From contig NZ_QRMP01000014.1 in assembly GCF_003473295.1 (NCBI RefSeq), positions 1-64,000 of the forward strand: a stretch of DNA of 64,000 nucleotides, given 5' to 3'. The notes beneath the pieces are model-generated. The model saw nothing but the letters and a program-made list of their open reading frames with translations, was not told the origin of the DNA and made no database searches. Positions 27,321 through 36,498 of this stretch are shown here, piece after piece. Origin of the DNA: Parabacteroides sp. AM08-6 (GTDB taxonomy: Bacteria; Bacteroidota; Bacteroidia; Bacteroidales; Tannerellaceae). The position numbers and the translations under genes are program-made. Within the stretch, counting starts at the first letter, position 1. Each line of letters starts with the position of its first letter.

Positions 27321-28466
27321 TTACCTCCTTCCATATTTACGGAACAGGTAATAAACACCACCCAACACAACGACTATAATTAAAATCCCCAACCATCCGT
27401 AAATCATCGGGGTACGAACCATGACACGAAATTCAACCGTTTGATTTACTTCCGGTGTCTTCGCCGTCATTTTTGTTACATAATCGCCGGGAAGTGCTTT
27501 TTTCGAAGCTTTAATCGTCGCATTTACATTTACAGAACTACCGGCCGGCAATTTTTCTATTTTAGAAGGTTCAAAGGAAACTTCCCAGTCTACAGGCTTA
27601 TTGGCCGATAAGGATATATCATTCAATTCCGCCGAACCGTCATTTCGTACAATTAAATCTATACGCTTCGTTTCGCCGGCCGTGATTTCCGAACTCAAAA
27701 GTCCTTGAGGAGTGGTTAACTCCATTTCATACGAACCGGTCACCACCACTTCCAGTTCCAAATCGGCTGAAGTCGAACTGGTCGTCACATGAACAGGAAT
27801 TTTATAGCTTCCGGCTTTAACATTGGCCGGCGGTGTTATATCAATACTAATATTTTCCGTGGCATTCGCTTCTACCTGAGCAGAAGTCGCCTGCTTGCCC
27901 CCAACCCGAAAAATAACATTCCAGCCACGCGGGGCAGTTGCCATAAGAGCATATAATTGCTGGTCGCCTGTCTGGTTTTTCAATGTCGCATTAAAGTTAA
28001 AAGTCGATTTCGAATTGCCTTGCATATTCGGCTGCTTGGTAGTAAAATCGGTCTGGTAAGTACCCTGTTCGGAAACAGTTACCGTAAGCGGCAACTCCGC
28101 CAAGCCGGAAGCAGCAACCGTGAAATGATAAGTTCCCTTGTTTACTTTCATCGGCACTTCCACTGTCATGGTAAAAGTCTTCTTTTCTCCCGGTAATACA
28201 GACAACTGATTTAGAGTCCAGCCACCGGCCTTTACTTCGTATTTCCATCCCCGAGGCATTCCTTCAACGGAAATAGTAGCGTTTTTCACTTCGTCACAAT
28301 TATTGATGACATCAATACTGTAACTAATAGATTCTCCCGGTGGAACAGTAATTTTCGTGTAGGGAGTGTACAACATCATGTTTTTCTCTGCACCGTTGGC
28401 GCGCGTACTCAAAGGCAATAATACAAATAGGAGTACAATTAGTAGATTAAGTTTTCTTGTTTGCAT
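27321..28466 (-). CDS. NEW3-domain exported membrane-anchored protein
   Basis: 381 residues from ATG 28466. Signal peptide (LLIVLLFVLLPLSTRANG), then three repeated immunoglobulin-like NEW3 domains (about 35-130, 140-245, 250-345), each with a motif like PPGESISYSIDVINN, PANVKAGSYKIPV or PAGSSVNVNATI, and a C-terminal membrane segment (YGWLGILIIVVVLGGVYYL). It is first in a three-gene operon with an ABC transporter, so it is probably its periplasmic-facing partner. Function in transport not established. Confidence 0.82.
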   Translation of the reverse strand: MQTRKLNLLIVLLFVLLPLSTRANGAEKNMMLYTPYTKITVPPGESISYSIDVINNCDEVKNATISVEGMPRGWKYEVKAGGWTLNQLSVLPGEKKTFTMTVEVPMKVNKGTYHFTVAASGLAELPLTVTVSEQGTYQTDFTTKQPNMQGNSKSTFNFNATLKNQTGDQQLYALMATAPRGWNVIFRVGGKQATSAQVEANATENISIDITPPANVKAGSYKIPVHVTTSSTSADLELEVVVTGSYEMELTTPQGLLSSEITAGETKRIDLIVRNDGSAELNDISLSANKPVDWEVSFEPSKIEKLPAGSSVNVNATIKASKKALPGDYVTKMTAKTPEVNQTVEFRVMVRTPMIYGWLGILIIVVVLGGVYYLFRKYGRR

Positions 28467-28672
28467 TGTTATAAAAATTTTTATACAAAAATGATTATCA
28501 ATAGCAGATTGCAAATATAAAGACAGACTCTATTACTGTCTATTAAAAGTTTTAAAAAAAAATTATTACAGTATGCGCAACTAAGATATTACATGCACCC
28601 GAATATAAAAGAACTTCGCACAAACAATCTCTGAATGTGGATTTTCAACTGAATTATTACTTAAATGTAACA

Positions 28673-28701
28673 TTGAAATAAAATATTTTTGTGTAAGTTT
28701 G
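28673..28701 (+). promoter_or_regulatory. Promoter of pgk
   Basis: TTG (28673-28675), 18 bases, TAAGTTTG (28694-28701). A second possible -7 box TATTTTTG sits at 28684-28691. Start near 28708, 41 bases before the ATG. Confidence 0.65.
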
Positions 28702-28748
28702 CGAGCGCTAAGCGTGATATTTTACTACAAAACTTAAATATAAGAGTT

Positions 28749-30020
28749 ATGCAATCAATTGACAATTTCAATTTTGCCGGCAAAAAGGCATTTGTTAGAG
28801 TTGACTTTAACGTTCCATTGGACGAAAATTTCAACATCACAGACGACACTCGTATCCGTGCCGCCCTTCCTACTCTGAAAAAGATTTTAGCTGACGGTGG
28901 CAGTGTCATTATCGGTTCTCACCTGGGACGTCCGAAAGGCGTTACGGATAAATATTCACTGAAACACATCCTGAAACATGTTTCCGAACTGTTGGGTGTA
29001 GACGTTCAGTTCGCCAACGACTGCATCGGTGAAGAAGCCGGTGTCAAAGCTGCCGCTCTCCAACCGGGTGAAGCTTTATTACTTGAAAACCTTCGTTTCT
29101 ATGCAGAAGAAGAAGGCAAACCCAGAGGTTTGGCTGAAGATGCAACCGACGAAGAAAAGAAAGCTGCCAAGAAAGCAGTGAAAGAAAGCCAGAAAGAGTT
29201 TACAAAAAGATTGGCTTCCTATGCCGATTGCTATGTAAACGACGCATTCGGTACAGCTCACCGTGCGCACGCTTCCACAGCTCTTATCGCTGATTATTTC
29301 GACGCCGACCACAAGATGTTCGGTTACCTGATGGAAAAAGAAGTAAAAGCCGTTGAAAAAGTAATGAACGACATTACACGTCCGTTTACTGCTATCATGG
29401 GTGGTTCTAAAGTTTCTTCCAAAATTGAAATCATCGAAAACCTGTTGAACAAAGTAGACAACCTGATTATCACAGGTGGTATGACCTACACTTTCACAAA
29501 AGCCATGGGCGGCAAAATCGGTAAATCAATCTGCGAAGAAGACAAACTGGATTTGGCCCTCGACCTGATGAAGAAAGCAAAAGAAAAAGGTGTCAACCTG
29601 GTATTGGCAGTAGACGCTAAAATCGCCGACGATTTCAGCAACGATGCCAAAACAGCTTATGCAGACGTAGACAAAATACCTGACGATTGGGAAGGTCTCG
29701 ACATAGGTCCGAAAACTATCGAAATCTATGCCGACGTTATCAAAAAATCGAAGACTATCCTTTGGAACGGTCCTACCGGAGTATTCGAATTCGAAAACTT
29801 CACAGACGGCTCCCGTGCAGTAGGCGAAGCTATCGTAGAAGCTACCAAGAACGGAGCATTCTCATTAGTAGGTGGCGGCGACTCCGTTGCTTGTGTAAAC
29901 AAGTTCGGTCTGGCAAGCGGTGTATCCTACGTTTCAACAGGTGGTGGTGCTTTGCTGGAAGCTATCGAAGGCAAAGTTCTTCCGGGTATTGCTGCAATAA
30001 AAGGCGAACCGTACAAATAA
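28749..30020 (+). CDS. pgk: Phosphoglycerate kinase
   Basis: 423 residues from ATG 28749 (the open frame at 28689 lies partly in the promoter). It makes ATP from 1,3-bisphosphoglycerate in glycolysis. [11 protein letters not shown] (signature), [32 protein letters not shown] and the nucleotide site [13 protein letters not shown]. Slightly longer than the usual 390-400 residues because of an Ala/Lys-rich insert at about residues 127-145. Codon use is that of a highly expressed gene. Confidence 0.96.
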   Translation: MQSIDNFNFAGKKAFVRVDFNVPLDENFNITDDTRIRAALPTLKKILADGGSVIIGSHLGRPKGVTDKYSLKHILKHVSELLGVDVQFANDCIGEEAGVKAAALQPGEALLLENLRFYAEEEGKPRGLAEDATDEEKKAAKKAVKESQKEFTKRLASYADCYVNDAFGTAHRAHASTALIADYFDADHKMFGYLMEKEVKAVEKVMNDITRPFTAIMGGSKVSSKIEIIENLLNKVDNLIITGGMTYTFTKAMGGKIGKSICEEDKLDLALDLMKKAKEKGVNLVLAVDAKIADDFSNDAKTAYADVDKIPDDWEGLDIGPKTIEIYADVIKKSKTILWNGPTGVFEFENFTDGSRAVGEAIVEATKNGAFSLVGGGDSVACVNKFGLASGVSYVSTGGGALLEAIEGKVLPGIAAIKGEPYK

Positions 30021-30047
30021 TTCAGATACAAATCCATTTTTAAATAC

Positions 30048-30087
30048 GAAACTCCGGTGAAATCACTTCGCTGGAGTTTCTTGTTTT
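30048..30087 (+). terminator. Terminator of pgk
   Basis: GAAACTCCGGTGAA, 5-base loop, TTCGCTGGAGTTTC (two G-U pairs allowed), then TTGTTTT. Confidence 0.75.
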
Positions 30088-30116
30088 AAATCACTACTAT
30101 TTTTTCTGTTCTCTTC

Positions 30117-30146
30117 TTTGTAAGCTCAATTTAATGTTTACCTTTG
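30117..30146 (+). promoter_or_regulatory. Promoter of the riboswitch-nrdDG transcript
   Basis: TTTG (30117-30120), 18 bases, TACCTTTG (30139-30146); the start would fall at about 30152, exactly where the riboswitch P1 stem begins. Confidence 0.7.
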
Positions 30147-30151
30147 TTGCC

Positions 30152-30341
30152 GATACTGGTTTCCGAATCACGCCAGCCGTGAGGAAGAATTAAAAGGGAA
30201 TCCTGTGAAAATCAGGGACTATCCCCGTAGCTGTAAGTTTTACTCCTTATAATGGGAGAATGTTGTAACAATCTATTTGCCACTGGTTTAAAAAGCCGGG
30301 AAGGTGTTGCAACTGAAACAAGTCAGAAGACCTGCCGTATC
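30152..30341 (+). promoter_or_regulatory. Cobalamin (B12) riboswitch ahead of nrdD
   Basis: All landmarks of the aptamer occur in order: P1 GATAC/GTATC (30152-30156 with 30337-30341), AAAGGGAA near 30195, TGTGAAAATC, CCCCGTAGCTGTAA ending near 30236, GCCACTGG (30279-30286), GCCGGGAAGG (30295-30304) and GAAGACCTGCC ending 30336. It lies 137 bases before the nrdD start. The stretch after it (30342-30477) has no T-run terminator I can see, so control is probably on translation. No other gene fits in this 457-base gap. Confidence 0.9.
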
Positions 30342-30446
30342 AATCATACATGATCCAGAGCTTTCGGGCGAAAAGCAGTGGAATGAATCCTTTATAAGAT
30401 CCATTTTATTACTCACCTACGCGCATCAGCTTCCGGACTGTACTTG

Positions 30447-30459
30447 AACGATAATCGTT
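30447..30459. promoter_or_regulatory. Dyad AACGATAATCGTT before nrdD
   Basis: AACGA-n3-TCGTT, 19 bases before the nrdD ATG. It is the exact reverse complement of the dyad at 19282-19294. In the RNA it could form a short hairpin next to the start codon. Confidence 0.4.
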
Positions 30460-30477
30460 AAATCTTAAAATATAAGT

Positions 30478-32571
30478 ATGATTAATACAGAAATATTTAT
30501 CATCAAGAGAGACGGGAAGAAAGAAGTATTTTCTCTTGACAAAATCAAAAATGCAATATCGAAAGCATTTTTATCAGTAGGGAGTTTCGCAACGCAGGAA
30601 GTAATAACAAACATCCTCAGCCGTATCAGTATCAATGACGGGACAAGCGTGGAAGACATTCAGAACCAAGTAGAAATAGCTCTGATGGCGGAGCATTATT
30701 ACGCCGTGGCCAAGTCGTACATGTTGTATCGCCAGAAACATCTGGAAGACCGGGAAGTAAGGGATAAGCTCCGTTTCTTGCTGGATTATTGCGATGCCGC
30801 CAATCCGGCCACAGGAAGCAAGTATGATGCGAACGCCAATGTGGAAAACAAGAATATCGCCACGCTTATCGGTGAATTGCCGAAATCGAACTTTATCCGT
30901 TTGAACCGCCGTCTGCTGACCGACCGGTTGAAGGATATGTACGGCAAGGAAGTCTCCGACCGTTATCTGGAACTGCTAAACCATCATTTCATTTATAAAA
31001 ACGACGAGACAAACCTCGCCAACTATTGCGCCAGCATCACCATGTATCCCTGGCTGATAGGAGGGACGGTGGCCGTAGGCGGCAACTCCACCGCTCCCAC
31101 CAACCTGAAATCCTTCTGCGGAGGTTTCATCAACATGGTATTTATCGTTTCAAGCATGCTGAGCGGCGCATGCGCTACACCGGAATTCCTGATGTATATG
31201 AACTATTTCATCGGACTGGAATACGGGAAAGAATATTATAAATATGCCGGCAAAGAGGTCGACCTGTCCAATAAGCATCGCACGATAGATAAAATGATTA
31301 CCGATTGTTTCGAACAGATTGTTTATTCCATCAACCAGCCCACCGGAGCCAGAAACTTCCAAGCCGTTTTCTGGAATGTGGCTTATTACGACAAATATTA
31401 TTTCAACAGCCTTTTCGAGCACTTTGTATTCCCCGACGGAAGCAAGCCCGACTGGGACTCTCTCAACTGGCTGCAAAAGCGTTTCATGAAATGGTTCAAT
31501 AAGGAACGAACCCGCAACGTCCTCACATTCCCGGTCGAGACAATGGCACTTCTGACAAAAGACGGCGATGTCCTCGACAAGGAATATGGTGACTTCACAG
31601 CCGAAATGTATGCCGAAGGCCACTCCTTCTTCACCTACATGAGCGACAATGCCGACTCACTGAGTAGCTGTTGCCGCCTGCGCAACGAGATACAAGACAA
31701 CGGTTTCAGCTACACACTTGGAGCCGGCGGCGTATCTACCGGTTCCAAGAGCGTACTGACAATCAACCTGAACCGCTGTATCCAGCACGCCGTAAAATCA
31801 GGTCTGCTTTATCCTTTCTTCTTGGAAGAAGTCATCGATTTGGTTCACAAAGTACAACTGGCTTACAATGAGAACCTGAAACAGTTGCACGCCAAAGGCA
31901 TGCTTCCCCTGTTCGATGCCGGCTACATCAATATGGACCGCCAGTATCTGACCATCGGAGTCAACGGCTTGGTGGAAGCCGCTCAATTCATGGGAATCGA
32001 CATCAACGACAACCCCAAATACGAAGCCTTTGTCCAGGAAATACTCGGCATGATAGAAAAGTATAACAAGAAATACCGCAGCAAGGAAATACTGTTCAAC
32101 TGCGAAATGATACCGGCCGAGAACGTTGGCGTGAAACATGCCAAATGGGATAAAGAAGCCGGTTTCCAGACATTCCGCGAATGCTACAACAGCTATTTCT
32201 ATATCGTGGAAGACACCTCCTTGAACGTCATCGACAAATTCCGTCTCCACGGCCGGCGCTATATCGAGCATCTGACCGGCGGTTCAGCCTTGCACATGAA
32301 TCTGGAAGAACACCTGAACCAGGCACAATACCGCCAGTTGCTTCGTGTCGCCGCGACGGAAGGTTGCAATTATTTCACCTTCAATATCCCCAACACCGTA
32401 TGCAACGACTGCAACCATATAGACAAACGATATTTGCAAGAATGTCCCGTCTGTCACAGCCGGAACATAGACTATCTGACCCGCGTGATTGGTTATATGA
32501 AACGTATCAGTAATTTCTCACAACCCCGGCAAGTGGAGGCCGCTCACAGATATTATGCTTCGATACGCTGA
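30478..32571 (+). CDS. nrdD: Anaerobic (class III) ribonucleoside-triphosphate reductase
   Basis: 697 residues. N-terminal ATP-cone (IIKRDGKKEVFSLDKIKNAI, about 1-95) for allosteric control; the glycyl-radical fold follows; at the C-terminus there is a zinc ribbon (CNDC ... CPVC) and then RVIGYM with the radical glycine at about residue 672. It reduces ribonucleotides to deoxyribonucleotides without oxygen or B12. Start: the only ATG near the ATP-cone, right after the riboswitch leader. The end overlaps nrdG by 17 bases, so the two are translationally coupled. Confidence 0.95.
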   Translation: MINTEIFIIKRDGKKEVFSLDKIKNAISKAFLSVGSFATQEVITNILSRISINDGTSVEDIQNQVEIALMAEHYYAVAKSYMLYRQKHLEDREVRDKLRFLLDYCDAANPATGSKYDANANVENKNIATLIGELPKSNFIRLNRRLLTDRLKDMYGKEVSDRYLELLNHHFIYKNDETNLANYCASITMYPWLIGGTVAVGGNSTAPTNLKSFCGGFINMVFIVSSMLSGACATPEFLMYMNYFIGLEYGKEYYKYAGKEVDLSNKHRTIDKMITDCFEQIVYSINQPTGARNFQAVFWNVAYYDKYYFNSLFEHFVFPDGSKPDWDSLNWLQKRFMKWFNKERTRNVLTFPVETMALLTKDGDVLDKEYGDFTAEMYAEGHSFFTYMSDNADSLSSCCRLRNEIQDNGFSYTLGAGGVSTGSKSVLTINLNRCIQHAVKSGLLYPFFLEEVIDLVHKVQLAYNENLKQLHAKGMLPLFDAGYINMDRQYLTIGVNGLVEAAQFMGIDINDNPKYEAFVQEILGMIEKYNKKYRSKEILFNCEMIPAENVGVKHAKWDKEAGFQTFRECYNSYFYIVEDTSLNVIDKFRLHGRRYIEHLTGGSALHMNLEEHLNQAQYRQLLRVAATEGCNYFTFNIPNTVCNDCNHIDKRYLQECPVCHSRNIDYLTRVIGYMKRISNFSQPRQVEAAHRYYASIR

Positions 32572-33028
32572 TTATGACATCGTCTTCCAAGAAATACCGG
32601 ACGAGATAACATTGGCAGTCAACCTATCCAACTGTCCGAACCGTTGTAAAGGTTGCCACAGTCCGCATCTGATGGAAGATGTCGGCGAACCATTGACAGA
32701 AGAAAGTCTTTCCCTGCTTCTGCGGAAGTACGGAAAGGCCATCACCTGTATCTGTTTCATGGGAGGAGATGCGTCGCCTGCCGAAATAGAGCATTTGGCA
32801 GAATACCTGTACCGTCAATCCATTGCTCCGGTAAAAGTCGGCTGGTACTCAGGCAAGCCCGAACTTCCTCCGGATATCGTTTTGAACTTTTTTAATTATA
32901 TCAAATTAGGTCCCTACGTCGAACATCTGGGCGGATTGAAATCGGCAGAGACAAATCAGCGTCTCTATCGTATTGAAAAAGGCAAAATGGAAGACATCAC
33001 CCGGCGCTTAGCCCTCTCCCTTCCTTAA
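32555..33028 (+). CDS. nrdG: Anaerobic ribonucleotide reductase activating protein
   Basis: 157 residues. Radical-SAM activase: CPNRCKGCHSP (CX3CX2C) near residue 27 binds the 4Fe-4S cluster and SAM, and CFMGGDASP is the GGD/E SAM motif. It puts the glycyl radical on NrdD. It overlaps nrdD and converges with the first island gene, whose last 32 bases overlap its end. Confidence 0.93.
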   Translation: MLRYADYDIVFQEIPDEITLAVNLSNCPNRCKGCHSPHLMEDVGEPLTEESLSLLLRKYGKAITCICFMGGDASPAEIEHLAEYLYRQSIAPVKVGWYSGKPELPPDIVLNFFNYIKLGPYVEHLGGLKSAETNQRLYRIEKGKMEDITRRLALSLP

Positions 33029-33692
33029 TCAACCCGTCAAAGAAGCCTTTCAGCAACCATGCCATGGCCTGCTGTTTGACGATTGTTTGCCGTGTATCCT
33101 CGTCCATCTTTAAGTTGCTGGCCGGACGCCAGCCGGCACAGACCTGCATTGCATGGTGTTTCTCGGCAGGAGTGTTGCGAAGAATGCCTCGTTTTTGAAG
33201 CGAAAGATAGACGCGTGACGGGTAAAGCCGTTCCAGCGGGTAACCGTTGCGATATTGCTCGAATATCTGTTGCAAAAAGACACGTTCGCGCTCTTCCTTA
33301 TACGCCTCGCTGACAGGTGGTAAGGCGGTCTTCGCCCGTTGTTTCTCAAGGCTGACGACGGCACGATAGCGGATGTCGCTCGTCTTGTACGTTTTCAGCC
33401 AGTGTGTCAGTGTGCGAAGGTTCAATCCCATAAACTCGCCATATTCGCCTTTTGCACCCCATTCAAAACAGAGTCTTATTTCTTCCAGAGTCAAGAAGGA
33501 AAAAGACTCAAAAAGGTCTGAGGCCAATTTAGCCGTGAAAATACCGAAATCTTTCGCATCAGGCATACGGAAACCGCAGAGAATATACACTTGACGGAGC
33601 AGAGCAGATGTGCGTACCAACAACGTTTCGCCCGGAAGATTACACACCCGCTCCGCTTGCAAAGCCAACGCCAAACGCGACTCTATGCACAT
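32997..33692 (-). CDS. Phage-like protein of unknown function (possible helicase-loader-type)
   Basis: 231 residues. The central FLTLEEIRLCFEWGAKGEYG ... GLNLRTLTHWLKTY segment looks like proteins found behind the replication initiator in Bacteroidetes prophages and mobile elements; that place is often held by a helicase loader, but no P-loop is visible, so this is inference. It is the last gene of a six-gene leftward operon and overlaps its upstream neighbour by 10 bases. Its 3' end overlaps nrdG by 32 bases on the other strand, so the island is packed tightly against the core gene. Confidence 0.65.
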   Translation of the reverse strand: MCIESRLALALQAERVCNLPGETLLVRTSALLRQVYILCGFRMPDAKDFGIFTAKLASDLFESFSFLTLEEIRLCFEWGAKGEYGEFMGLNLRTLTHWLKTYKTSDIRYRAVVSLEKQRAKTALPPVSEAYKEERERVFLQQIFEQYRNGYPLERLYPSRVYLSLQKRGILRNTPAEKHHAMQVCAGWRPASNLKMDEDTRQTIVKQQAMAWLLKGFFDGLIKEGRGLSAG

Positions 33693-34531
33693 TTTAATAG
33701 TTTTCTTGCTATTTCCAGCGATGCATCGCCAACTCTATTTATTTCTTCAATCCGCGAAAGCTTTGTCGATGGTTCTGCGCGGGCGGAAATTTTTTTTATC
33801 TTATGATATTGCCACCAGTAATGAAAGCGGCGTGCGAAATCTTTCTTTGTTTCGACACTGTCTTCTTCCGAGCTGGAAACAAGATAATCGCAAAACTCAT
33901 CCAATAGCGAAGGAAGACAATTGTTGAACTCCAATCCTCCCCCCGACTGGCGTGTTGCCGCCGCACGCCAATCTTCATCTCCTAAAAGTTCATCTTTCCA
34001 TTCTGGCCATTTCCCGCGCACACAGACAGGAATGAACGAAGTGAGAGAGTTTTGTTTTGTTTCCTTTTCTTTTGTTTTGTTTTCTTTTGTTTGTCGCATT
34101 TCTGTTGCAGAAACAGGGGTTTTTGATGCAATAACTCCAATATTTTCACCATTAATGCAGTTGAATTCCGGTATAATCGGATTTGCAGAGCGTTTTGTGA
34201 CCGCTAAATACCGTTTCTGCACACTTTTGGACGTCAGTATTCCTAATGTCTGATAAAGGTTCTCGTCAAACAATCCCAGTTCGACGCACTTTTGAATAAT
34301 CATTTTAATAACTTCTTCTTTTATCTCTATTTGCTTGGAAAGGATAAAGAAATAATCATCGGAAATTTTCAAAAAATAACCGTCTCCCCTGTAAATATCG
34401 CAGAGGAGGGCGATGTACGTGTTTATTCCTTCTGCCCCATAGCAATTCATCAGGCGAAGCACACGTATATTGCTAAAAAAATTAGTATCGAAAGGGAAAT
34501 AATCCAGCCCTTTCTTTATAGGACGTGCCAT
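33683..34531 (-). CDS. Lin1244/Lin1753-like (DUF4373) phage replication protein
   Basis: 282 residues. It begins MARPIKKGLDYFPFDTNFF, then RVLRLMNCYGAEGINTYIAL, the N-terminal domain of phage replisome organisers (DnaD-like winged helix). A polar linker rich in Lys/Glu/Thr (about 140-165) leads to a C-terminal DnaD-type region ending in FHYWWQYHKIKK. In phages such proteins open the origin or recruit the helicase. Strong sign of prophage or mobile-element ancestry. Confidence 0.75.
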   Translation of the reverse strand: MARPIKKGLDYFPFDTNFFSNIRVLRLMNCYGAEGINTYIALLCDIYRGDGYFLKISDDYFFILSKQIEIKEEVIKMIIQKCVELGLFDENLYQTLGILTSKSVQKRYLAVTKRSANPIIPEFNCINGENIGVIASKTPVSATEMRQTKENKTKEKETKQNSLTSFIPVCVRGKWPEWKDELLGDEDWRAAATRQSGGGLEFNNCLPSLLDEFCDYLVSSSEEDSVETKKDFARRFHYWWQYHKIKKISARAEPSTKLSRIEEINRVGDASLEIARKLLKCA

Positions 34532-34543
34532 AATGATAACGAT

Positions 34544-34867
34544 TTATAGGTTTCCGGTTCGTTTACAGGCCCGGACAATTAGTTGTAAAGTTTTGAGAGT
34601 GAGCAGTTCGGAAGGAACAACCCGGATGAGCAGCCAGCCGCATGCCGCGGCTTCGTTGTATTTTTCCATGTCTCTAAAGAAACCGTCTGGACGGATGTGG
34701 CGGCCTCCGTTGAAGACGCCTCCTTCCATTTCTATCGCTACGCGCTGCGCAGGTATTGCAAAGTCGAAACGCCATTCGCGCGAGGGGTGGAAGCGGTATT
34801 CTGCTACCACTTCGTACCCCGTATGTTTTTTAACCAACGCGCTAAGCGGCGAGTAGCTGTTCGCCAT
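34544..34867 (-). CDS. Small PD-(D/E)XK (VRR/VSR-like) nuclease
   Basis: 107 residues from ATG 34867; the frame reaches 34924, which would overlap the next gene more deeply. Core RFDFAIPAQRVAIEMEGG holds the Asp and the Glu-x-Glu of a PD-(D/E)XK site, followed by HIRPDGFFRDMEKYNEAA and LLIRVVP (helix and strand with Arg), as in very-short-patch-repair-like and DUF559-type nucleases of phages (recombination or Holliday junction cutting). Function is inferred from the fold motif only. Confidence 0.65.
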   Translation of the reverse strand: MANSYSPLSALVKKHTGYEVVAEYRFHPSREWRFDFAIPAQRVAIEMEGGVFNGGRHIRPDGFFRDMEKYNEAAACGWLLIRVVPSELLTLKTLQLIVRACKRTGNL

Positions 34868-35144
34868 CTTCAAGTATTTTGGCCGCTTGCTTGTCCGTGT
34901 CGCAGACTTCCACGTAACAGTCACCCGCGCGGTTGTCGAACACTATCCAGCGACGGATAAACGGTTCGTAGAAATAGCCGTATTCATTGAATTTAGAGAA
35001 GACATAATTGCGTGAACCCCGTTCGCCTGCAATTAGATGATAAAGGCATTCGGCTGCTTGGTCACCCAACAACAAACCGTTCAAATGCAATGTTTTCAGG
35101 CTTGGAGGGGGTAAAACGTGTTTTTCATGTTTTGTGTTTTTCAT
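34842..35144 (-). CDS. Hypothetical island protein, 100 residues
   Basis: I do not recognise it. It is acidic toward the C-terminus (DNRAGDCYVEVCDTDKQAAK) with a FSKFNEYGYFYEPFIRRW middle part. Start ATG at 35144 is one base after the previous stop (TGA-C-ATG), and the end overlaps the nuclease gene by about 26 bases: strong coupling, so it is a real gene of this operon. Confidence 0.55.
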   Translation of the reverse strand: MKNTKHEKHVLPPPSLKTLHLNGLLLGDQAAECLYHLIAGERGSRNYVFSKFNEYGYFYEPFIRRWIVFDNRAGDCYVEVCDTDKQAAKILEDGEQLLAA

Positions 35145-35145
35145 G

Positions 35146-35664
35146 TCAAGCTGCCGGGTTTAAAAGGTTCATATCTTCGTTGTCCAATTTTATTGATTTT
35201 TCCTGCGCGAAGGATTTGCCTTGCGAAATGTACAGGTTAGCTTCGCGTTCGCACTGCGAGAGGTCTTCAAGCAGGAGGTCTATATCCGGGTATTCATCGC
35301 GGCCGATGTAAAGACGTACGGCCATATTTCCGGTTGTCTTCGGTTCGGTGTCTTCTGCTTTCTTTCGGTTTGCGGCCGATAAAATAATGTAGGCGTATAT
35401 GGTTACCAACTGCGCATCACCGATGTTTTGTCGCTGGAAACCGCCAACGCGTATATTGTCGTCGAAAATCATCATACCTGTTATCGCGGCAACATGCGTG
35501 GTTAGACGTTGCATGGAATTAAATAAATCCGGATGTATCGGTGCAGTGTTCTCATAAGTGATAACATGCGTATCGTTTGTTGCGAAAACGTTTTCTTCAT
35601 AACGCGTTTTAAGGTGATTGTTTTTGATGGAAATCAACTCAAATGATTTTGTAATTTCGTTCAT
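35146..35664 (-). CDS. Hypothetical phage-like protein, 172 residues
   Basis: Not recognised by family. No signal or membrane segment. It has an alpha/beta look with a HVAAITGMMIFDDNIRV centre and an acidic IGRDEYPDIDLLLEDLSQCE segment. Lies between a coiled-coil protein and the 100-residue gene in the replication/recombination-like operon; by position it might be a single-strand-binding or annealing accessory protein, which is a guess. Confidence 0.6.
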   Translation of the reverse strand: MNEITKSFELISIKNNHLKTRYEENVFATNDTHVITYENTAPIHPDLFNSMQRLTTHVAAITGMMIFDDNIRVGGFQRQNIGDAQLVTIYAYIILSAANRKKAEDTEPKTTGNMAVRLYIGRDEYPDIDLLLEDLSQCEREANLYISQGKSFAQEKSIKLDNEDMNLLNPAA

Positions 35665-35703
35665 TATTAAATTATTAGAGGGTAAATATTGGTTTGATAA
35701 AAA

Positions 35704-36438
35704 TTATGCGGCAATTTTCGGTTCGGGACGATATTCTACGTAAATACTTTCCACTTTGTTTCCTTTTTTTGCTTGCTTTTTTGCGAATGAAATAGCCGGA
35801 CGGAAAATGCGTTCAAGGTCGCTATCAGGCAGGTTGCGGCCGATTTCTTGCCACCAATAGCGCAGTAAATCAATGTATCCTTCCGGCTCGGTTACAACAG
35901 GAATAAGGTCTACCGGCACTTCGGCCAGTCTAATTTCAGATTGTCCTTTCAGCAGGCGGTTGTCCGCACGCTGAAGAAGGGTTTCCAGCCGGGTTTCGTC
36001 GATGTCGTCTCGTTTGCGAAGGCGGTTTTCTGTAGCCTGACGGTTTTTAACAAGACGCTGCTCGGCTGCCATCGCGTCGTCTATCTGTTTATGCAAATAG
36101 CCACGCAGCAAGGATGAGGCTTCGAATGCCGGGCTTCCGGACACATTCGGGTCGATGTCTTTTTCAAGTTTGACAAACTGTTTCTGGATTTCCGTCAGGC
36201 GGGTGGTGAATGGCTTGCGGAGGTTGTGAAGCCGCTGCATTTCTCCATTGCAATAGCTGATGTAGGCACGTACTTGGTCGGCCAACACTTCGTTCATTCC
36301 TTCGCGTCCGATTGATTCAATCATACGTTTTCCGGTTTTAATCACAGCAAGACTGCTTTCTGCATTAGACTTTAAGGTGGTAAGGCCATTTGTCATTGAT
36401 GTTGCGATTTCGGTACTTTTACTTTTATCATTTAACAT
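35704..36438 (-). CDS. Coiled-coil phage-like protein, 244 residues
   Basis: Residues about 25-165 are highly helical and charged (for example RKPFTTRLTEIQKQFVKLEK and DRNAT-like ATENRLRKRDDIDETRLETL), typical of a coiled coil. The last 70 residues differ. The make-up recalls DUF1351/Gp157-type proteins that precede recombinases in phages, a weak comparison. It is the first gene of the leftward operon; its promoter region holds two palindromes (36499-36532). Confidence 0.6.
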   Translation of the reverse strand: MLNDKSKSTEIATSMTNGLTTLKSNAESSLAVIKTGKRMIESIGREGMNEVLADQVRAYISYCNGEMQRLHNLRKPFTTRLTEIQKQFVKLEKDIDPNVSGSPAFEASSLLRGYLHKQIDDAMAAEQRLVKNRQATENRLRKRDDIDETRLETLLQRADNRLLKGQSEIRLAEVPVDLIPVVTEPEGYIDLLRYWWQEIGRNLPDSDLERIFRPAISFAKKQAKKGNKVESIYVEYRPEPKIAA

Positions 36439-36498
36439 AATTAATAGATGTATATATGGACTAATAAAGTCCTGTTTGTAAATTTATTTAGAAAAACA

